Shown: positions 53,532 to 63,221 of the stretch, one piece after another | How the letters are laid out: each line of letters begins with the position of its first letter | Position numbering within the stretch: position 1 is the first letter of the stretch | Assembly: GCF_003465825.1 (NCBI RefSeq) | Contig: NZ_QSBV01000001.1 | Location: forward strand, 186,001 to 250,000 | Direction: 5' to 3' | DNA: 64,000 bases | Source: Collinsella sp. AF02-46-1 | Lineage (GTDB): Bacteria > Actinomycetota > Coriobacteriia > Coriobacteriales > Coriobacteriaceae | Notes under the pieces: model-generated | Database searches by the model: none | The model's input: the letters and a program-made list of their open reading frames with translations, nothing else | Told to the model about the DNA's origin: nothing | Made by a program: the position numbers and the translations under genes

Positions 53532-54974
53532 TTATCGACCTCCCTTTGCGACCGTATCATCGCGCATAAGCTCGGCCAGCGCCTCGCGATCGATACGCAG
53601 TGCATCGCCGCCCGCCGGGTCGAGCGAATCGCCCCGTCCGGCGAGCTCTTTGGCCTGCTTGCGCTCCACACGAGAAAGGCCCCGCTCGCGATACTTTTGC
53701 GAATGAGCGGTGTACATATTGATGAATAGGATGACCAGGAAACTGAACACGATCACGACGGCGACCCAAAAGAGGGCCACCGACGTGTTGCCGCCCATCC
53801 ACTCAAAGTAGATGGCGATGGGAATGGTCTGCGTAATGCCGGCATAGTTGCCCGCAAAGAACAGCGTGCAGCCAAACTCTCCCATGGCGCGGGCAAAGGC
53901 GAGCACCGTACCGGCGGCAATCGAGGGCCAGCCGAGCGGCATCATAAGCTTGGTAAAGATGCGACGTTCGGACCACCCGAGCGTGCGCGCGGCGTCGAGC
54001 ATCTGCGTGTCGAGGCTCTCGAAGGCTCCGAGCGCCGTGCGGTAGACCAGCGGAAACGACACAACGACGGCCGAAATGACCGCCGCGGGCCAGGTAAAGA
54101 CGATCGAGATGCCGTGCGCGATGAGCCACTGGCCCACCCCGGTCGAGCGGCCAAACAGCATGAGGAGCAGAAAGCCGCAGACCGTGGGCGGCAGCACCAT
54201 AGGAATCGTAAAGACCGAATCGAGCAGGCCCTTGATGCGACTCGAGGTACCCATAGTCTTCCACGCGGCAAACAAGCCCAGTGCAAAGGCAATCAGCAGG
54301 GCAAGGCCGCTCGTTTTGATAGACACCCAAAACGGGCGGTAGTCGATGCCGCCTAAAAAGGAGGCCAAAGAGGTCAAGGGCCCCTGCTCATTCCGCAACA
54401 CGACTGACGATGCTTCTACCATTTGAGCGCTATCAAGCCAACGCGCGCCGCCCTTGGCATCACCCGAGGCCGATGCAATCACCACATAGCGGTCCCCATC
54501 CGCACCGCGTTCGTCAAAGCCATAGGTATACCCGCCGGCATCAAACGTTGTTTCCGCCGTGACATACCAAGGAAGATCCACGTCCCCCAGCTGCGCACCT
54601 CCCATGCAGTTTGCGCTGTCGAGCTCACAGACGAGGGCCTTGAGGCCCGATACGCACTCGTTGTCCTGCGGATCCAATCCATACTTCTCGACCGCCTTGG
54701 GCGATATCCACACCACAACGCGATCGGCAGCAGGCGCCACTACAAGGTCCACGTCCTCGTCAACGGGAAACCGGTAGCCCTCAGGCTGGCCCTCCATGGC
54801 ACGAGCGGTCCCCTTGGCCAACCGCTCAAAACCCTCGATCCCATAGGAAAGCCCATGAGCGGTCGCAGCAACCTGGGCCCCGTCCTCGGCGTCCCCAGCA
54901 AACGCAAATCCCGGCACCCAGCAAAGCGCGAAGGTCAAAGCACAGGCGACAAGCATGCGGAATCTATTAAGCAC
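53532..54974 (-). CDS. modB: Molybdate ABC transporter permease with N-terminal extracytoplasmic domain
   Basis: A protein of 480 residues, about twice the size of ModB. Residues 1-26 are a signal-like segment (MLNRFRMLVACALTFALCWVPGFAFA). About 185 residues follow that look exported (SYGIEGFERLAKGTARAMEGQPEGYRFP..., WYVTAETTFDAGGYTYGFDERGADG). Then comes a regular ModB permease: six membrane segments with LLDSVFTIPMVLPPTVCGFLLLMLFG and the EAA-loop SLDTQMLDAARTLGWSERRIFTKLMMPLGWPSIAAG. A short basic tail follows. The GTG at 54974 has GGAG six bases upstream; a TTG at 54986 is the other option. The role of the extra domain is unknown. Confidence 0.87.
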   Translation of the reverse strand: MLNRFRMLVACALTFALCWVPGFAFAGDAEDGAQVAATAHGLSYGIEGFERLAKGTARAMEGQPEGYRFPVDEDVDLVVAPAADRVVVWISPKAVEKYGLDPQDNECVSGLKALVCELDSANCMGGAQLGDVDLPWYVTAETTFDAGGYTYGFDERGADGDRYVVIASASGDAKGGARWLDSAQMVEASSVVLRNEQGPLTSLASFLGGIDYRPFWVSIKTSGLALLIAFALGLFAAWKTMGTSSRIKGLLDSVFTIPMVLPPTVCGFLLLMLFGRSTGVGQWLIAHGISIVFTWPAAVISAVVVSFPLVYRTALGAFESLDTQMLDAARTLGWSERRIFTKLMMPLGWPSIAAGTVLAFARAMGEFGCTLFFAGNYAGITQTIPIAIYFEWMGGNTSVALFWVAVVIVFSFLVILFINMYTAHSQKYRERGLSRVERKQAKELAGRGDSLDPAGGDALRIDREALAELMRDDTVAKGGR

Positions 54975-55042
54975 AAAAAGCTCCAAGAGAATACAAGGAC
55001 GGAGTTAAACACAAAACGATGGAATTATCGCGCCAAGCCGCA

Positions 55043-55915
55043 CTACGCGGAAAGCTCAAAGCCGTATTTGGCCCAAATCTTCTGGGCCTTCTTGTTGGAC
55101 AGGCAAAAGTCGATAAACGCCTTGGCCTCGTCGGCATGTTCGGAGCCATCGGCGACAGCGCCCGGATACACGATGGGCTTATGCGAGTCCTCGGGACACA
55201 CAAAGGCCTCCTCGATGCCGTCGTAGCGGTAGATGTCGGAGCTGTAGACAAAGCCAGCCACGCAGTCGCCTGTAGAGACGTAAGACGCAGCCGTGCCGAC
55301 CTTGTCGGCCAGGGCCACCTTGTCGGCGATCTCGGGGGCGTACTCGCCGTCGTCGCCCTCGGTGCCGGTGTAGAGGCCCACGGAGGCCAGGGCCTGGTTG
55401 GCGTACTTGCCGGCGGGAACGGTCTTGGCGTCGCCAATGGCGATCTTGCCGTCCAGATTCGCGACGTCGGCGATGGCCTCGACCTTGGTGTCGGAGCCCT
55501 CAGCGCGAATGATCACGAGGTCGTTGACGAACATATCCTCACGGGTGTCGGCGTCGACGAGCTCGGCGGCCTCGGCGTCATCCATGGTGCCCTTGGAGGC
55601 TGTGATGAGCACGTCAACGGCGGCACCGGCGCGCATCTGCTCGACGAGGTCGCCGGAGGCCTTGAACTGCGTGTCGGCAAAGGCGGTGCCGGTCTGGTCG
55701 GTATAAAGCTCCTGAACCTCGGGCAGAGCCTTCTCGAGCGAGTTGGCGGCAAAGACCTGCAGCTCGACAGCTTTCTTGGAAGATGCCTTAGCAGAACCGG
55801 CATCGGATCCGGCCGGCTCGGACGTATTGTTGCCCGAGCAGCCGGCAAGACCAAGGCCGGCAGCGGCGACAGCAGAAAGCGAGACGAATCCGCGGCGAGA
55901 AACCATATCGAACAT
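55043..55915 (-). CDS. modA: Molybdate-binding lipoprotein
   Basis: A periplasmic-type binding protein of 290 residues, exported by a twin-arginine-like start (VSRRGFVSLSAVAAAGLGLAGCS) with a lipobox ending at Cys. The oxyanion-binding segments are FAANSLEKALPEVQELY, FKASGDLVEQMRAGAAVDVLITAS, IAIGDAKTVPAGKYANQAL and GDCVAGFVYSSD. It captures molybdate or tungstate for ModBC. The ATG at 55915 follows AAAGG. Confidence 0.93.
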   Translation of the reverse strand: MFDMVSRRGFVSLSAVAAAGLGLAGCSGNNTSEPAGSDAGSAKASSKKAVELQVFAANSLEKALPEVQELYTDQTGTAFADTQFKASGDLVEQMRAGAAVDVLITASKGTMDDAEAAELVDADTREDMFVNDLVIIRAEGSDTKVEAIADVANLDGKIAIGDAKTVPAGKYANQALASVGLYTGTEGDDGEYAPEIADKVALADKVGTAASYVSTGDCVAGFVYSSDIYRYDGIEEAFVCPEDSHKPIVYPGAVADGSEHADEAKAFIDFCLSNKKAQKIWAKYGFELSA

Positions 55916-55975
55916 GTTCAACCCTTTCGGACCTTGTGCCCGGGTACCCCACCGCGAGCTTTATTCTGTAATTAG

Positions 55976-56025
55976 ATTATACTTTCGTGCGAATAATATC
56001 AGTGATAAAGATTTCTCGCCTGATA
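55976..56025 (-). promoter_or_regulatory. modA promoter with possible operator
   Basis: TATAAT on the minus strand (55976-55981) lies 61 bases before the modA start. Upstream, TATCAG and CTGATA (55997-56002, 56020-56025) form an inverted repeat with 17-base spacing, in the place of an activator or repressor site. It does not match the ModE consensus. Confidence 0.4.
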
Positions 56026-56071
56026 ATTTTCTTTTACCAATAACCACGAGACGGCCCGCGCTGTCGATGCA

Positions 56072-56106
56072 TAAAAAGGCGGAGCGACTCGCAAGGTCGC
56101 TCCGCC
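56072..56106 (-). terminator. mog terminator
   Basis: GGCGGAGCGAC pairs exactly with GTCGCTCCGCC; on the minus strand five T follow. It lies 14 bases after the mog stop. Confidence 0.92.
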
Positions 56107-56119
56107 GCAGGTAGTGCGC

Positions 56120-56599
56120 TTATTTGGTGTGCCCGCCGCCCGCCGTCATCTGGGCCGCATGCTCCAGCTGGTCGCTCACGGCCTCCCAGCTTTCGCGGGC
56201 CGCTTTCGTGGATCCCGGAAAGTTGATGACAAGCGTATACCCACGCTGCATGCACACGGCGCGCGAGAGCATGGCGCGGCGCGTCTTGGTCATGGAGTAC
56301 GCACGGATCGCCTCGGCAATACCCGGCACATCGCGATCGCAGACGGTACGCGTCGCCTCGGGCGTCACATCGCGCATCGAAAGCCCCGTGCCGCCGCAGG
56401 TGAGCACGACATTGGCGTGGCACTCATCGGCGGCTTCCACAATGGCATCACCGATCTCGCTGACGTCGTCGCGCACGACCACATGCGAGGCGACCGTCCA
56501 GCCCTGCGCCTCGATAAGTTCCTCGAGTGCGGCTCCAGCCTCGTCCTGGGCAAGATCGCGCGTATCCGAGCACGTCACGATCGATATCTTCAGCTCCAT
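56120..56599 (-). CDS. mog: Molybdopterin adenylyltransferase (MogA/MoaB family)
   Basis: A protein of 159 residues of the MoCF-binding fold: ISIVTCSDTRDLAQDEAGAALEELIEAQGW, VVLTCGGTGLSMRDVTPEATRTVCDRDVPGIAEAIRAYSM, and LVINFPGSTKAARESWEAV. It adenylates molybdopterin before molybdenum insertion by MoeA, encoded directly upstream. AGAGGA precedes the ATG at 56599; the longer in-frame reading overlaps moeA and is not real. Confidence 0.9.
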   Translation of the reverse strand: MELKISIVTCSDTRDLAQDEAGAALEELIEAQGWTVASHVVVRDDVSEIGDAIVEAADECHANVVLTCGGTGLSMRDVTPEATRTVCDRDVPGIAEAIRAYSMTKTRRAMLSRAVCMQRGYTLVINFPGSTKAARESWEAVSDQLEHAAQMTAGGGHTK

Positions 56600-56609
56600 A
56601 GCATTCCTC

Positions 56610-57872
56610 TTACAACACGGCGCCCTCGGGCAGGTCGACGCGAACAACGTCCACGACATCGCCCACCTTGAGGTCGCACGGTCCTTCGTCAACACGCAAC
56701 AGGCAGTTAGCCCGCTGCATCGTGCCGAGCAGCGCCGAATTCTGCGTCTTGGCCTCGGTCACCAACAGCTCACCGGTCTCGGGGTCGCGCAAAACCGTGG
56801 CGCGATCGAAGAAGCGGCGATGCTGTCGCTTTTTCACGCCGTGCGTGAGCGTCGCCTGCTGCACGGGACGCGTACCCTCGGCAAAGCCGCGCATCTTGCG
56901 GATCGCCGGACGCGCAAGCATCTCAAAGCCTACATACGCCGCGGCCGGATTGCCTGAAAGTCCCAGGTAGGGCTTACCCCCAAGCAAGCCAAACGTGATG
57001 GCCTTGCCCGGACGCATCGAGATGCGATCGAACAGCACCTCGCCCTCGCGCCGGACGAGCGCCGTCACGTAGTCGTAGTCGCCTGCCGAGGCGCCACCGC
57101 TCGTAATGACAAAATCGCACTCCAGCACGGCGCGATGCACCAGCTCGGCAATCGCCTGCTCATCATCGGGCGCAATGCCGTAGAACACGGGCTCGGCTCC
57201 TGCATCGAGCGCTTCGGCCATCAACGCCGACGAGTTGGAGTCGCGAATCTGCCCGCGCGCCGGCAGCTCACCCGGCGCGACCAGCTCCGTGCCCAGCGAG
57301 ATAATGCCCACACGCGGCGCGGCATGCACCTTCACGCTCGCATACCCGGCGCTCGCCAACAAGCCGGCGCCCGCCGGAGCCACGACCTCGCCGGCGTGCA
57401 TCACAACATCGCCGGCATGGGCCTCCTCGGCGGCAGAGCGAACGTTCTCCCCTACCTTGGCAGGCGCCGAGAACCTCACACGCGAACCCTCGTTGCCGTC
57501 ACCGACGAGCACATCGACGATCTCATACTTCACCACGGCATCGGCACCTTCGGGTACCGGCGCGCCCGTCATGATGCGGACCGTCTCGCCCGCGCCGATT
57601 GTGCCCTCAAACACATGGCCCGCAGCCTCGTGTCCGATAACGTCGAGCGTCACCGGCGCCTCGCCAGATGCCTGCGCCAAGTCCGCCGAGCGCACGGCAT
57701 ATCCGTCCATAGCGCTGTTGGCAAACGGCGAGATGTCGATATCGGCCACCGCATCCTCTGCCAAGGGAAGACCGGCGGCCTGCCACACGGGAATCTCGAC
57801 GACTTCGGTGCGATTCACGTGCGACAAGACGATCGCCTGCGCGTCCTCCAACGGAATGAGTTTCTCAGCCAT
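56610..57872 (-). CDS. moeA: Molybdopterin molybdenumtransferase
   Basis: A protein of 420 residues inserting molybdate into adenylated molybdopterin. Domains in order: N-terminal ADISPFANSAMDGYAVRSADL (catalytic region), GETVRIMTGAPVPEGADAVVKYE, the MoCF-binding fold RVGIISLGTELV...GQIRDSNSSAL and VITSGGASAGDYDYV, then MRPGKAITFGLLGGKPYLGLSGNPAAAYVGFEMLARPAI, and the C-terminal beta domain. AGAGG precedes the ATG at 57872. It forms an operon with mog. Confidence 0.94.
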   Translation of the reverse strand: MAEKLIPLEDAQAIVLSHVNRTEVVEIPVWQAAGLPLAEDAVADIDISPFANSAMDGYAVRSADLAQASGEAPVTLDVIGHEAAGHVFEGTIGAGETVRIMTGAPVPEGADAVVKYEIVDVLVGDGNEGSRVRFSAPAKVGENVRSAAEEAHAGDVVMHAGEVVAPAGAGLLASAGYASVKVHAAPRVGIISLGTELVAPGELPARGQIRDSNSSALMAEALDAGAEPVFYGIAPDDEQAIAELVHRAVLECDFVITSGGASAGDYDYVTALVRREGEVLFDRISMRPGKAITFGLLGGKPYLGLSGNPAAAYVGFEMLARPAIRKMRGFAEGTRPVQQATLTHGVKKRQHRRFFDRATVLRDPETGELLVTEAKTQNSALLGTMQRANCLLRVDEGPCDLKVGDVVDVVRVDLPEGAVL

Positions 57873-58083
57873 ATACACCTCTAGCATGCTGCGGCGCGCA
57901 ACAAAAGCGCCGATTCTTTATGTTTCTCTCAGTATAATCCCTCGCCGCCTGCTCAAGACCTGGCCCGCGGCCGCAAATACATCTGTCGGCCGCAAGCCGC
58001 GAAACAAAACCAAAACCAACCCACCGGCTCGTCGCGTTTACCGCGTTTTATAATGCTCGTGTTGCAACCCAAAAGAGGAACGT

Positions 58084-59505
58084 ATGACTTTTACCGACAA
58101 ACCCGAAAGCGCAAACGAAGCGCAGGATCATTCTCAGTCGCTCGACGACGGCGGCTTTTTCTCCCTGAACGACGTCATCATGGCCGGCAGGCATCAGCTC
58201 ACCCGCTCCGAGCATCTCTTGGCCGCCGACACGCGCCGCAACGCCCGCAACCTACTCGCGAGCGCCAAGTTGCTCACACTCGTCGTCATCGTCTCGCTCG
58301 CCATGGGCGTTGCCGCCTGGGCGTTTTTGACCTCGCTGAATATCGCGACCGACTATCGCGAGCACCATGCATGGGTCTACGCCTTGCTTCCCGTTGTGGG
58401 CGTTGCCACCGCATGGGTGTACAAAAACCACGGCCTTGCCGCCAAACGCGGTAACAACCTGGTCATCGACTCCGCTCTGGGCACACGCCTCATCCATATG
58501 CGCATGGCCGTTCTCACCTTCGTCTGCTCCACGCTCACGCACCTAACGGGCGGGTCGGCCGGTCGCGAGGGAGCTGCGGTGCAGATTGGCGGCACCATCG
58601 CCAGCAACATCTCGAGCCTCGCCCACCTCAAAAAGCATGACCACCACGACCTCATGCTCGCCGGCATCTCGTCGGCCTTTGGCGCCGTATTCGGTTCACC
58701 CCTTGCTGGAGCTTTCTTTGGCATGGAGATGTGCTTTATCGGCAAGATCGACTACACCGCGGGCATCTACTGCCTGGTCGCCTCGTTTACCGGCTACTTT
58801 ACGTCGCTTGCCTTGGGAACCGAGTACGAGGCGAATGTCATCGCCAGCGTTCCCAACATGACACCACGGACGGTTGTCATCGTAGTCATCAGCGCCATCA
58901 TCTTTGGTCTCACCGCACGTCTCTTTGCCTGGTCGGTTCGTACCGTCAAGAGCCTGTACGGCCGCTTTATCACCAATTACCTCGTTCGCGCACTCATAGG
59001 CGCACTCGTGGTTTTGGCCGCCTACGCCCTCCTCGACGCCTGGGACTACGCCGGCCTTTCCACGTGGCTTTCCGGCGCCGGGTTTGCAGGCAACACCACC
59101 CTGGCGGACGCAGCCATCAAGTTGGTCGTCACAGCGCTTACCCTGGGCGCGGGCTTCCAAGGCGGCGAGGTCACGCCCCTGTTTGGCATCGGTGCGGCAC
59201 TCGGTGGCTGGATCGGTTGCCTTACCGGGCTTGACCCCAGTTTTCTGGCGGCTCTCGGCATGCTCGGTGTGTTCTGCGCCGGCCTCAACGTGCCCATCAC
59301 CACCTGCATGATGGCCATCGACCTGTTCCACGGCACGGCTGCCGGGTTCTTTGTCATCGTGGCCTTTATCAGCTACCTAACCGGCGGACACCGCGGCGTG
59401 TACCCCGCCCAGCGCATCATCTCACCCAAGCGCCGTTCGCTTATTGTGGATGAGGGCGGTACGGTAGCGGATGCTATCGAGCGCCACAACGACCTGATAG
59501 AGTAG
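58084..59505 (+). CDS. ClC-family chloride channel/transporter
   Basis: A membrane protein of 473 residues. GGSAGREGAAVQIGG holds the external gate Glu (GREGxxxxxG); GSPLAGAFFGMEM and GAGFQGGEVTPLFGIGAALGG are the other two pore signatures. ATG at 58084 follows an AGAGGAACGT site. The N-terminal 60 residues are hydrophilic. Whether it is a channel or an anion/proton exchanger is not certain. It stands on the plus strand, divergent from moeA. Confidence 0.9.
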   Translation: MTFTDKPESANEAQDHSQSLDDGGFFSLNDVIMAGRHQLTRSEHLLAADTRRNARNLLASAKLLTLVVIVSLAMGVAAWAFLTSLNIATDYREHHAWVYALLPVVGVATAWVYKNHGLAAKRGNNLVIDSALGTRLIHMRMAVLTFVCSTLTHLTGGSAGREGAAVQIGGTIASNISSLAHLKKHDHHDLMLAGISSAFGAVFGSPLAGAFFGMEMCFIGKIDYTAGIYCLVASFTGYFTSLALGTEYEANVIASVPNMTPRTVVIVVISAIIFGLTARLFAWSVRTVKSLYGRFITNYLVRALIGALVVLAAYALLDAWDYAGLSTWLSGAGFAGNTTLADAAIKLVVTALTLGAGFQGGEVTPLFGIGAALGGWIGCLTGLDPSFLAALGMLGVFCAGLNVPITTCMMAIDLFHGTAAGFFVIVAFISYLTGGHRGVYPAQRIISPKRRSLIVDEGGTVADAIERHNDLIE

Positions 59506-59591
59506 ATGTAATAATCGCCGTGCAGCCACAATCGGGGGCAATTCGACCTGAGCGCGACCGCACTGTCATGTCACACGCCGGGAGTCGCCCC

Positions 59592-60554
59592 ATGCACGCA
59601 ACTGATTTTGGTCGCACGCTCATCATCGCCAACCCCGCCGCCCAATCGGGTGCGGCGCGCGAGGTCGCTGAGCGCCTGCAGCGCTTTTTGGACATGACCG
59701 CGCGCGCATCCCAGTTTGACCTGGTGCTGACCGAGCGCATGGGACACGCCAAGGAACTTGCCACACGGGCCCAAGGATACCGCACGGTTATCGCACTCGG
59801 CGGCGACGGCGTGATCCACGAGGTCGTCAACGGCTTGATGGCGCAAGAAGAGGCGGTCCGGCCCGCCCTTGCCGTCCTGCCCGTGGGCTCCGGCAACGAT
59901 TTTGCCCAGACGCTCGGCATCGACGATTTCTCCGGCAAGGACTTTGGCGCGCTGCTCACCTGCGAGCTGCAGCGTCAGGACATCGGGCGCATTCGCTCGT
60001 GGAGCCCTGCGAGCGGCAACGGCGAGGCGATCGTTGAGTACTACGACCAGACGCTTTCGGTCGGCATCGATGCCGCCATCGGCCTTGGCACCACCGAGCT
60101 GCGCAAAAAGACGGGCCTCACTGGCGCTCCACTCTACACCCTATCGGGACTTGAGCAGTTTGGCCTGCGCTACCGCAACTACCCCATGACCATCAGTTTT
60201 GATGGCGCACCAGCCGAGCGCGTGAGGGCGATCATCATGGCGATTCAGCTGGGCCCCACGTATGGCTCGGGCTATCGCATCTGCCCCGATGCCGACCCCT
60301 GCGACGGCATGCTCGACGTCTGCTACGCATGCGGCCCTGTCCCTCGCGCGGTCGCCTTGCCCATGTTCCTTTCGGCCAAGGACGGCCACCATACCAAGTT
60401 GCCGCCGGTTCGCATGCGCCGCTGCCGCCATGTTGAGCTCACCTTTGAGGAGCCCGACTACCCCATCCAGGCCGACGGCGAGCCCATCGTCGCCTCGCGC
60501 ATCGAGGTCGACGTCCTCGGCAGCGCCCTCCAAGTTTGGCACCCCGCCCGCTAG
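59592..60554 (+). CDS. Diacylglycerol/lipid kinase family protein
   Basis: A protein of 320 residues with the DAGK catalytic domain: TLIIANPAAQSGAAREVAERL, VIALGGDGVIHEVVNGLM (nucleotide-binding GGDGT-like, here GGDGV) and LAVLPVGSGNDFAQTLGI. A C-terminal lipid-kinase accessory domain ends with DYPIQADGEPI, also conserved. It probably phosphorylates diacylglycerol or a related lipid. Start: ATG at 59592 with GGGAG eight bases upstream; ATG at 59568 or GTG at 59520 would lengthen the N-terminus. Confidence 0.88.
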   Translation: MHATDFGRTLIIANPAAQSGAAREVAERLQRFLDMTARASQFDLVLTERMGHAKELATRAQGYRTVIALGGDGVIHEVVNGLMAQEEAVRPALAVLPVGSGNDFAQTLGIDDFSGKDFGALLTCELQRQDIGRIRSWSPASGNGEAIVEYYDQTLSVGIDAAIGLGTTELRKKTGLTGAPLYTLSGLEQFGLRYRNYPMTISFDGAPAERVRAIIMAIQLGPTYGSGYRICPDADPCDGMLDVCYACGPVPRAVALPMFLSAKDGHHTKLPPVRMRRCRHVELTFEEPDYPIQADGEPIVASRIEVDVLGSALQVWHPAR

Positions 60555-60575
60555 CAAGGCCAGCGGGACAAACGG

Positions 60576-60956
60576 CTACTCGTCGCTGCCCGGCTTGCGA
60601 CGGTTGGCCTTTTTAATGGCTTTGAAGTGCTTGTCATTAAGCCTGCGTTGGCGAGAGCGCTGGGGTACCTTGGTCTTTACGCGTCGGCGCGGTGGACGCC
60701 CGCGACGCTCAAGCTCAGCGCGCAGCTTACGCAGGCAGCTACTACGGTTTTGGAACTGACTGCGGCTCTCGCGCGCCGTCACGGTAATCCCCGAAGGGAT
60801 ATGTTTCATGCGCACCGCTGAATCCGTTGTGTTCACACCCTGACCACCCGGGCCCGTAGCGCGAAACACCTGCACCTCGCAATCGCGCGCCAACTCTTCG
60901 GCCGCCATCGCGGCATAGCGCGCATACTCGCGCCATCCCATCTTGTTCTCATCCAT
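60576..60956 (-). CDS. Peptide chain release factor-like protein (GGQ domain only)
   Basis: A basic protein of 126 residues with the RF-1 catalytic loop [25 protein letters not shown] and a lysine/arginine-rich C-terminal tail ([20 protein letters not shown]). It lacks codon-recognition domains, so it resembles ribosome-rescue hydrolases (ArfB-like). The ATG at 60956 follows GGGGAGG. It probably frees peptides from stalled ribosomes. Confidence 0.87.
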   Translation of the reverse strand: MDENKMGWREYARYAAMAAEELARDCEVQVFRATGPGGQGVNTTDSAVRMKHIPSGITVTARESRSQFQNRSSCLRKLRAELERRGRPPRRRVKTKVPQRSRQRRLNDKHFKAIKKANRRKPGSDE

Positions 60957-60977
60957 ATCAACACCTCCCCTCATACA

Positions 60978-61012
60978 AAAAATGTGACAAAGGGAAAGTC
61001 CCTTTGTCACAT
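60978..61012 (-). terminator. xpt terminator
   Basis: ATGTGACAAAGGGA-AAG-TCCCTTTGTCACAT is a perfect 13- to 14-base stem; on the minus strand six T follow. It is about 28 bases after the xpt stop. Confidence 0.88.
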
Positions 61013-61039
61013 CGCATACCAATCGCTTGTGTTACACGC

Positions 61040-61618
61040 TTAGGCGAAGGTGATCTCGCCGGTATCGCAGTCCATATCGGCGATACGGGCCAGGCTCTCA
61101 ACGCGGAAGCCGCGCTCGCGGAGCTTATCGCCACCGCCTTGGAAGCCCTTCTCCACCGCAATGCCAATACCGGACACCTCTGCACCCGCAGCCTCGCAGA
61201 TCTTGATAAGACCCTCGAGCGCGCAGCCGTTGGCCAGGAAGTCGTCGATAATCAGGACCTTGTCGCCCTCGGACAGAAAGCGCTTGCCAACGATGACCGG
61301 GTACTCCTTCTGCTTGGTAAAGGAGTAAATGGTCGTGGCATACTGCTCGCCGTCGAGGTTGATGGACTGGGCCTTCTTGGCAAAGACCACCGGCACGCCG
61401 CCAAAATGCTGGGCTGCAATGCAAGCCATGCCAATGCCCGAAGCCTCGATCGTCAGGATCTTGTTGATCTCGACGCCCTCGAACAGACGGGCCCACTCGG
61501 CGCCCATGTGGTCGAACAGCTCAACGTCGCATTGGTGGTTGAGGAAGGCATCAACCTTAAGGACGTTACCGGCCTTTACGATGCCGTCATGGCGAATACG
61601 ATCCTCAAGCTCCTGCAT
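61040..61618 (-). CDS. xpt: Xanthine phosphoribosyltransferase
   Basis: A purine salvage enzyme of 192 residues. [25 protein letters not shown] is the N-terminal Xpt signature; PRPP binding is by [23 protein letters not shown]. It makes XMP from xanthine, a possible partner of a purine-type molybdenum hydroxylase. GGGG precedes the ATG. No purine riboswitch was recognised in the short leader. Confidence 0.94.
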   Translation of the reverse strand: MQELEDRIRHDGIVKAGNVLKVDAFLNHQCDVELFDHMGAEWARLFEGVEINKILTIEASGIGMACIAAQHFGGVPVVFAKKAQSINLDGEQYATTIYSFTKQKEYPVIVGKRFLSEGDKVLIIDDFLANGCALEGLIKICEAAGAEVSGIGIAVEKGFQGGGDKLRERGFRVESLARIADMDCDTGEITFA

Positions 61619-61775
61619 GGCGCAACCCCTTCTCGCGGCAACGATACCGCGCGATTAATAAACGTTGTTCGATAGTCTACCACGGACCGACCCCCGCCTG
61701 CCCCACAAGCCGCATCGCACCACAAACCAGTCTTTTTGGGACGGCGCGAATCGTGGCAGACAGCCTCCCAACACG

Positions 61776-63080
61776 CTAATGGCGGGCGCGCATCCTCACC
61801 AAACGCACCATGGCGAGCGCAAAGCCCACAGCGGCCACAGCCATAAGCACGTAGAACACCGAACGGAAACCAAACAGGAACACATCCGGACGGCCTGCAA
61901 CAAAACTGGTCACAGCCTCGCCCATCGCCACGCTCATCTGCCCATACAGGATATGCGAACCTGCCGTAATACCCAGCGCCATGCCCGCATAGCGCGCCAA
62001 GCTGCCCAAGCTGCCTGCAAAGCCAAGTGCCTCGCGCGGAGCCGAGCCCATGTACAGCGAGTTGTTGGGGCTCTGGAAAATTGACGTACCGCACGACATA
62101 AATGCGACGCAGCACACGATCACAGGGATAGAAGAGTGCTCGTCGAGCGTGCTTACCGCAAAGAGACCGCACACATACACGCCCAGGCCGACCGCCGTGG
62201 GACCCTCGCAGCCAACACGGTCCGAAACCGTTCCCGAAAGCGGGCCGATAAAGGCATTCACCATTGGCAGCGCCAAAAAGAGCAGTCCGGAAATGTCGGA
62301 ACCAAAGCCGTGGGCGTCCTGAAAATAGAACGGCAGGATAAACTCGGATGCGCCAATGCCAACAAACACGATGAGCATGCAGGCAAGGTTGATGGTGAAG
62401 GCCGAATTTGAAAAGCAGCGACGAGCGGCCTCGATCAGGGACATGGGGCGCTCGCCGGCCTCCGGCTTAACATGCGGCAGTGTGTAAAGCCCCACGATAA
62501 ACGAGATGACGCCAATGGGCAGGTTGATGAGGAAGATGCTCTCCCAGGGAAAGCTTGCCACCAGCATGCCGCCGAGCACGGGACCACACATCATGCCGAG
62601 GGCCACGAAAGTCGCGAGGATACCCATGGCACGACCGCGCTCGCGCGCCGGAAACGACTCGGTGATGATGCCCATGTTGTTGGCCATGGCCGCCGCGCAA
62701 CCGACGCCCTGAACAATGCGCGCCAGAATGAGAACCTCGAGCGAGGCCGAAAGGCCGCACAGCAGCGAGCCGACCGTAAAGACGATGACGCCCAGTTGGA
62801 ATACGCCCACCTTGCCGCGCACGTCGCCCAGACGGCCAAACGGCAGCATAGCCACGCATGTCGCAAGCAGATACACCGAGCTCACCAGCTGGATGCGGTC
62901 GAGGCCCACGCCCAGCTCCTTTTGCATCACGGGCAGTGCCACGGTCACGACGGTCGAATCCAGGCACGCCATAAACGTCATGATGAGCACGGTAAACAGA
63001 ATCGCCCATTTGTTCTTGCCATGGGTGTCGCCCTCTAGGGCAATACGCTCGCGGCGCAGCCGCTCTGCGGTTTTCTCCAT
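61776..63080 (-). CDS. MFS drug/metabolite exporter (DHA2/EmrB-like)
   Basis: A polytopic protein of 434 residues. TFMACLDSTVVTVALPVMQKELG is the DHA2 motif of helix 1, LGDVRGKVGVFQLGVIVFTVGS the A motif, and ILATFVALGMMCGPVLGGMLVASFPWESIFLINLPIG the C motif typical of antiporters. It probably exports a drug or metabolite. The ATG at 63080 has AAAGG six bases upstream; an ATG at 63086 is directly next to this SD and is less likely. Confidence 0.9.
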   Translation of the reverse strand: MEKTAERLRRERIALEGDTHGKNKWAILFTVLIMTFMACLDSTVVTVALPVMQKELGVGLDRIQLVSSVYLLATCVAMLPFGRLGDVRGKVGVFQLGVIVFTVGSLLCGLSASLEVLILARIVQGVGCAAAMANNMGIITESFPARERGRAMGILATFVALGMMCGPVLGGMLVASFPWESIFLINLPIGVISFIVGLYTLPHVKPEAGERPMSLIEAARRCFSNSAFTINLACMLIVFVGIGASEFILPFYFQDAHGFGSDISGLLFLALPMVNAFIGPLSGTVSDRVGCEGPTAVGLGVYVCGLFAVSTLDEHSSIPVIVCCVAFMSCGTSIFQSPNNSLYMGSAPREALGFAGSLGSLARYAGMALGITAGSHILYGQMSVAMGEAVTSFVAGRPDVFLFGFRSVFYVLMAVAAVGFALAMVRLVRMRARH

Positions 63081-63107
63081 ATCCATCCTTTCGAGTGGCG
63101 CAACGCA

Positions 63108-63156
63108 AAAACGGGGCCCCAATCGCCTGTAAACAGTCGCGATTGGGGTCCCGCCT
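63108..63156 (-). terminator. metY terminator
   Basis: GGGACCCCAATCGC and GCGATTGGGGCCCC pair (one mismatch at the base of the stem) around GACTGTTTACAG; on the minus strand TTTTTG follows. It separates metY from the exporter. Confidence 0.85.
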
Positions 63157-63221
63157 ACGGAATCGGAACGAAAGGTCGCCGAAGCTTTCTGCCAGCATCG
63201 GCGCCTTATGCGAACGCTAGC

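Noticed and set aside
55922..56030. Molybdenum cofactor riboswitch upstream of modA
   Set aside because: The leader between the TATAAT and the modA start is only about 55 bases and shows no multi-stem structure of the expected type.
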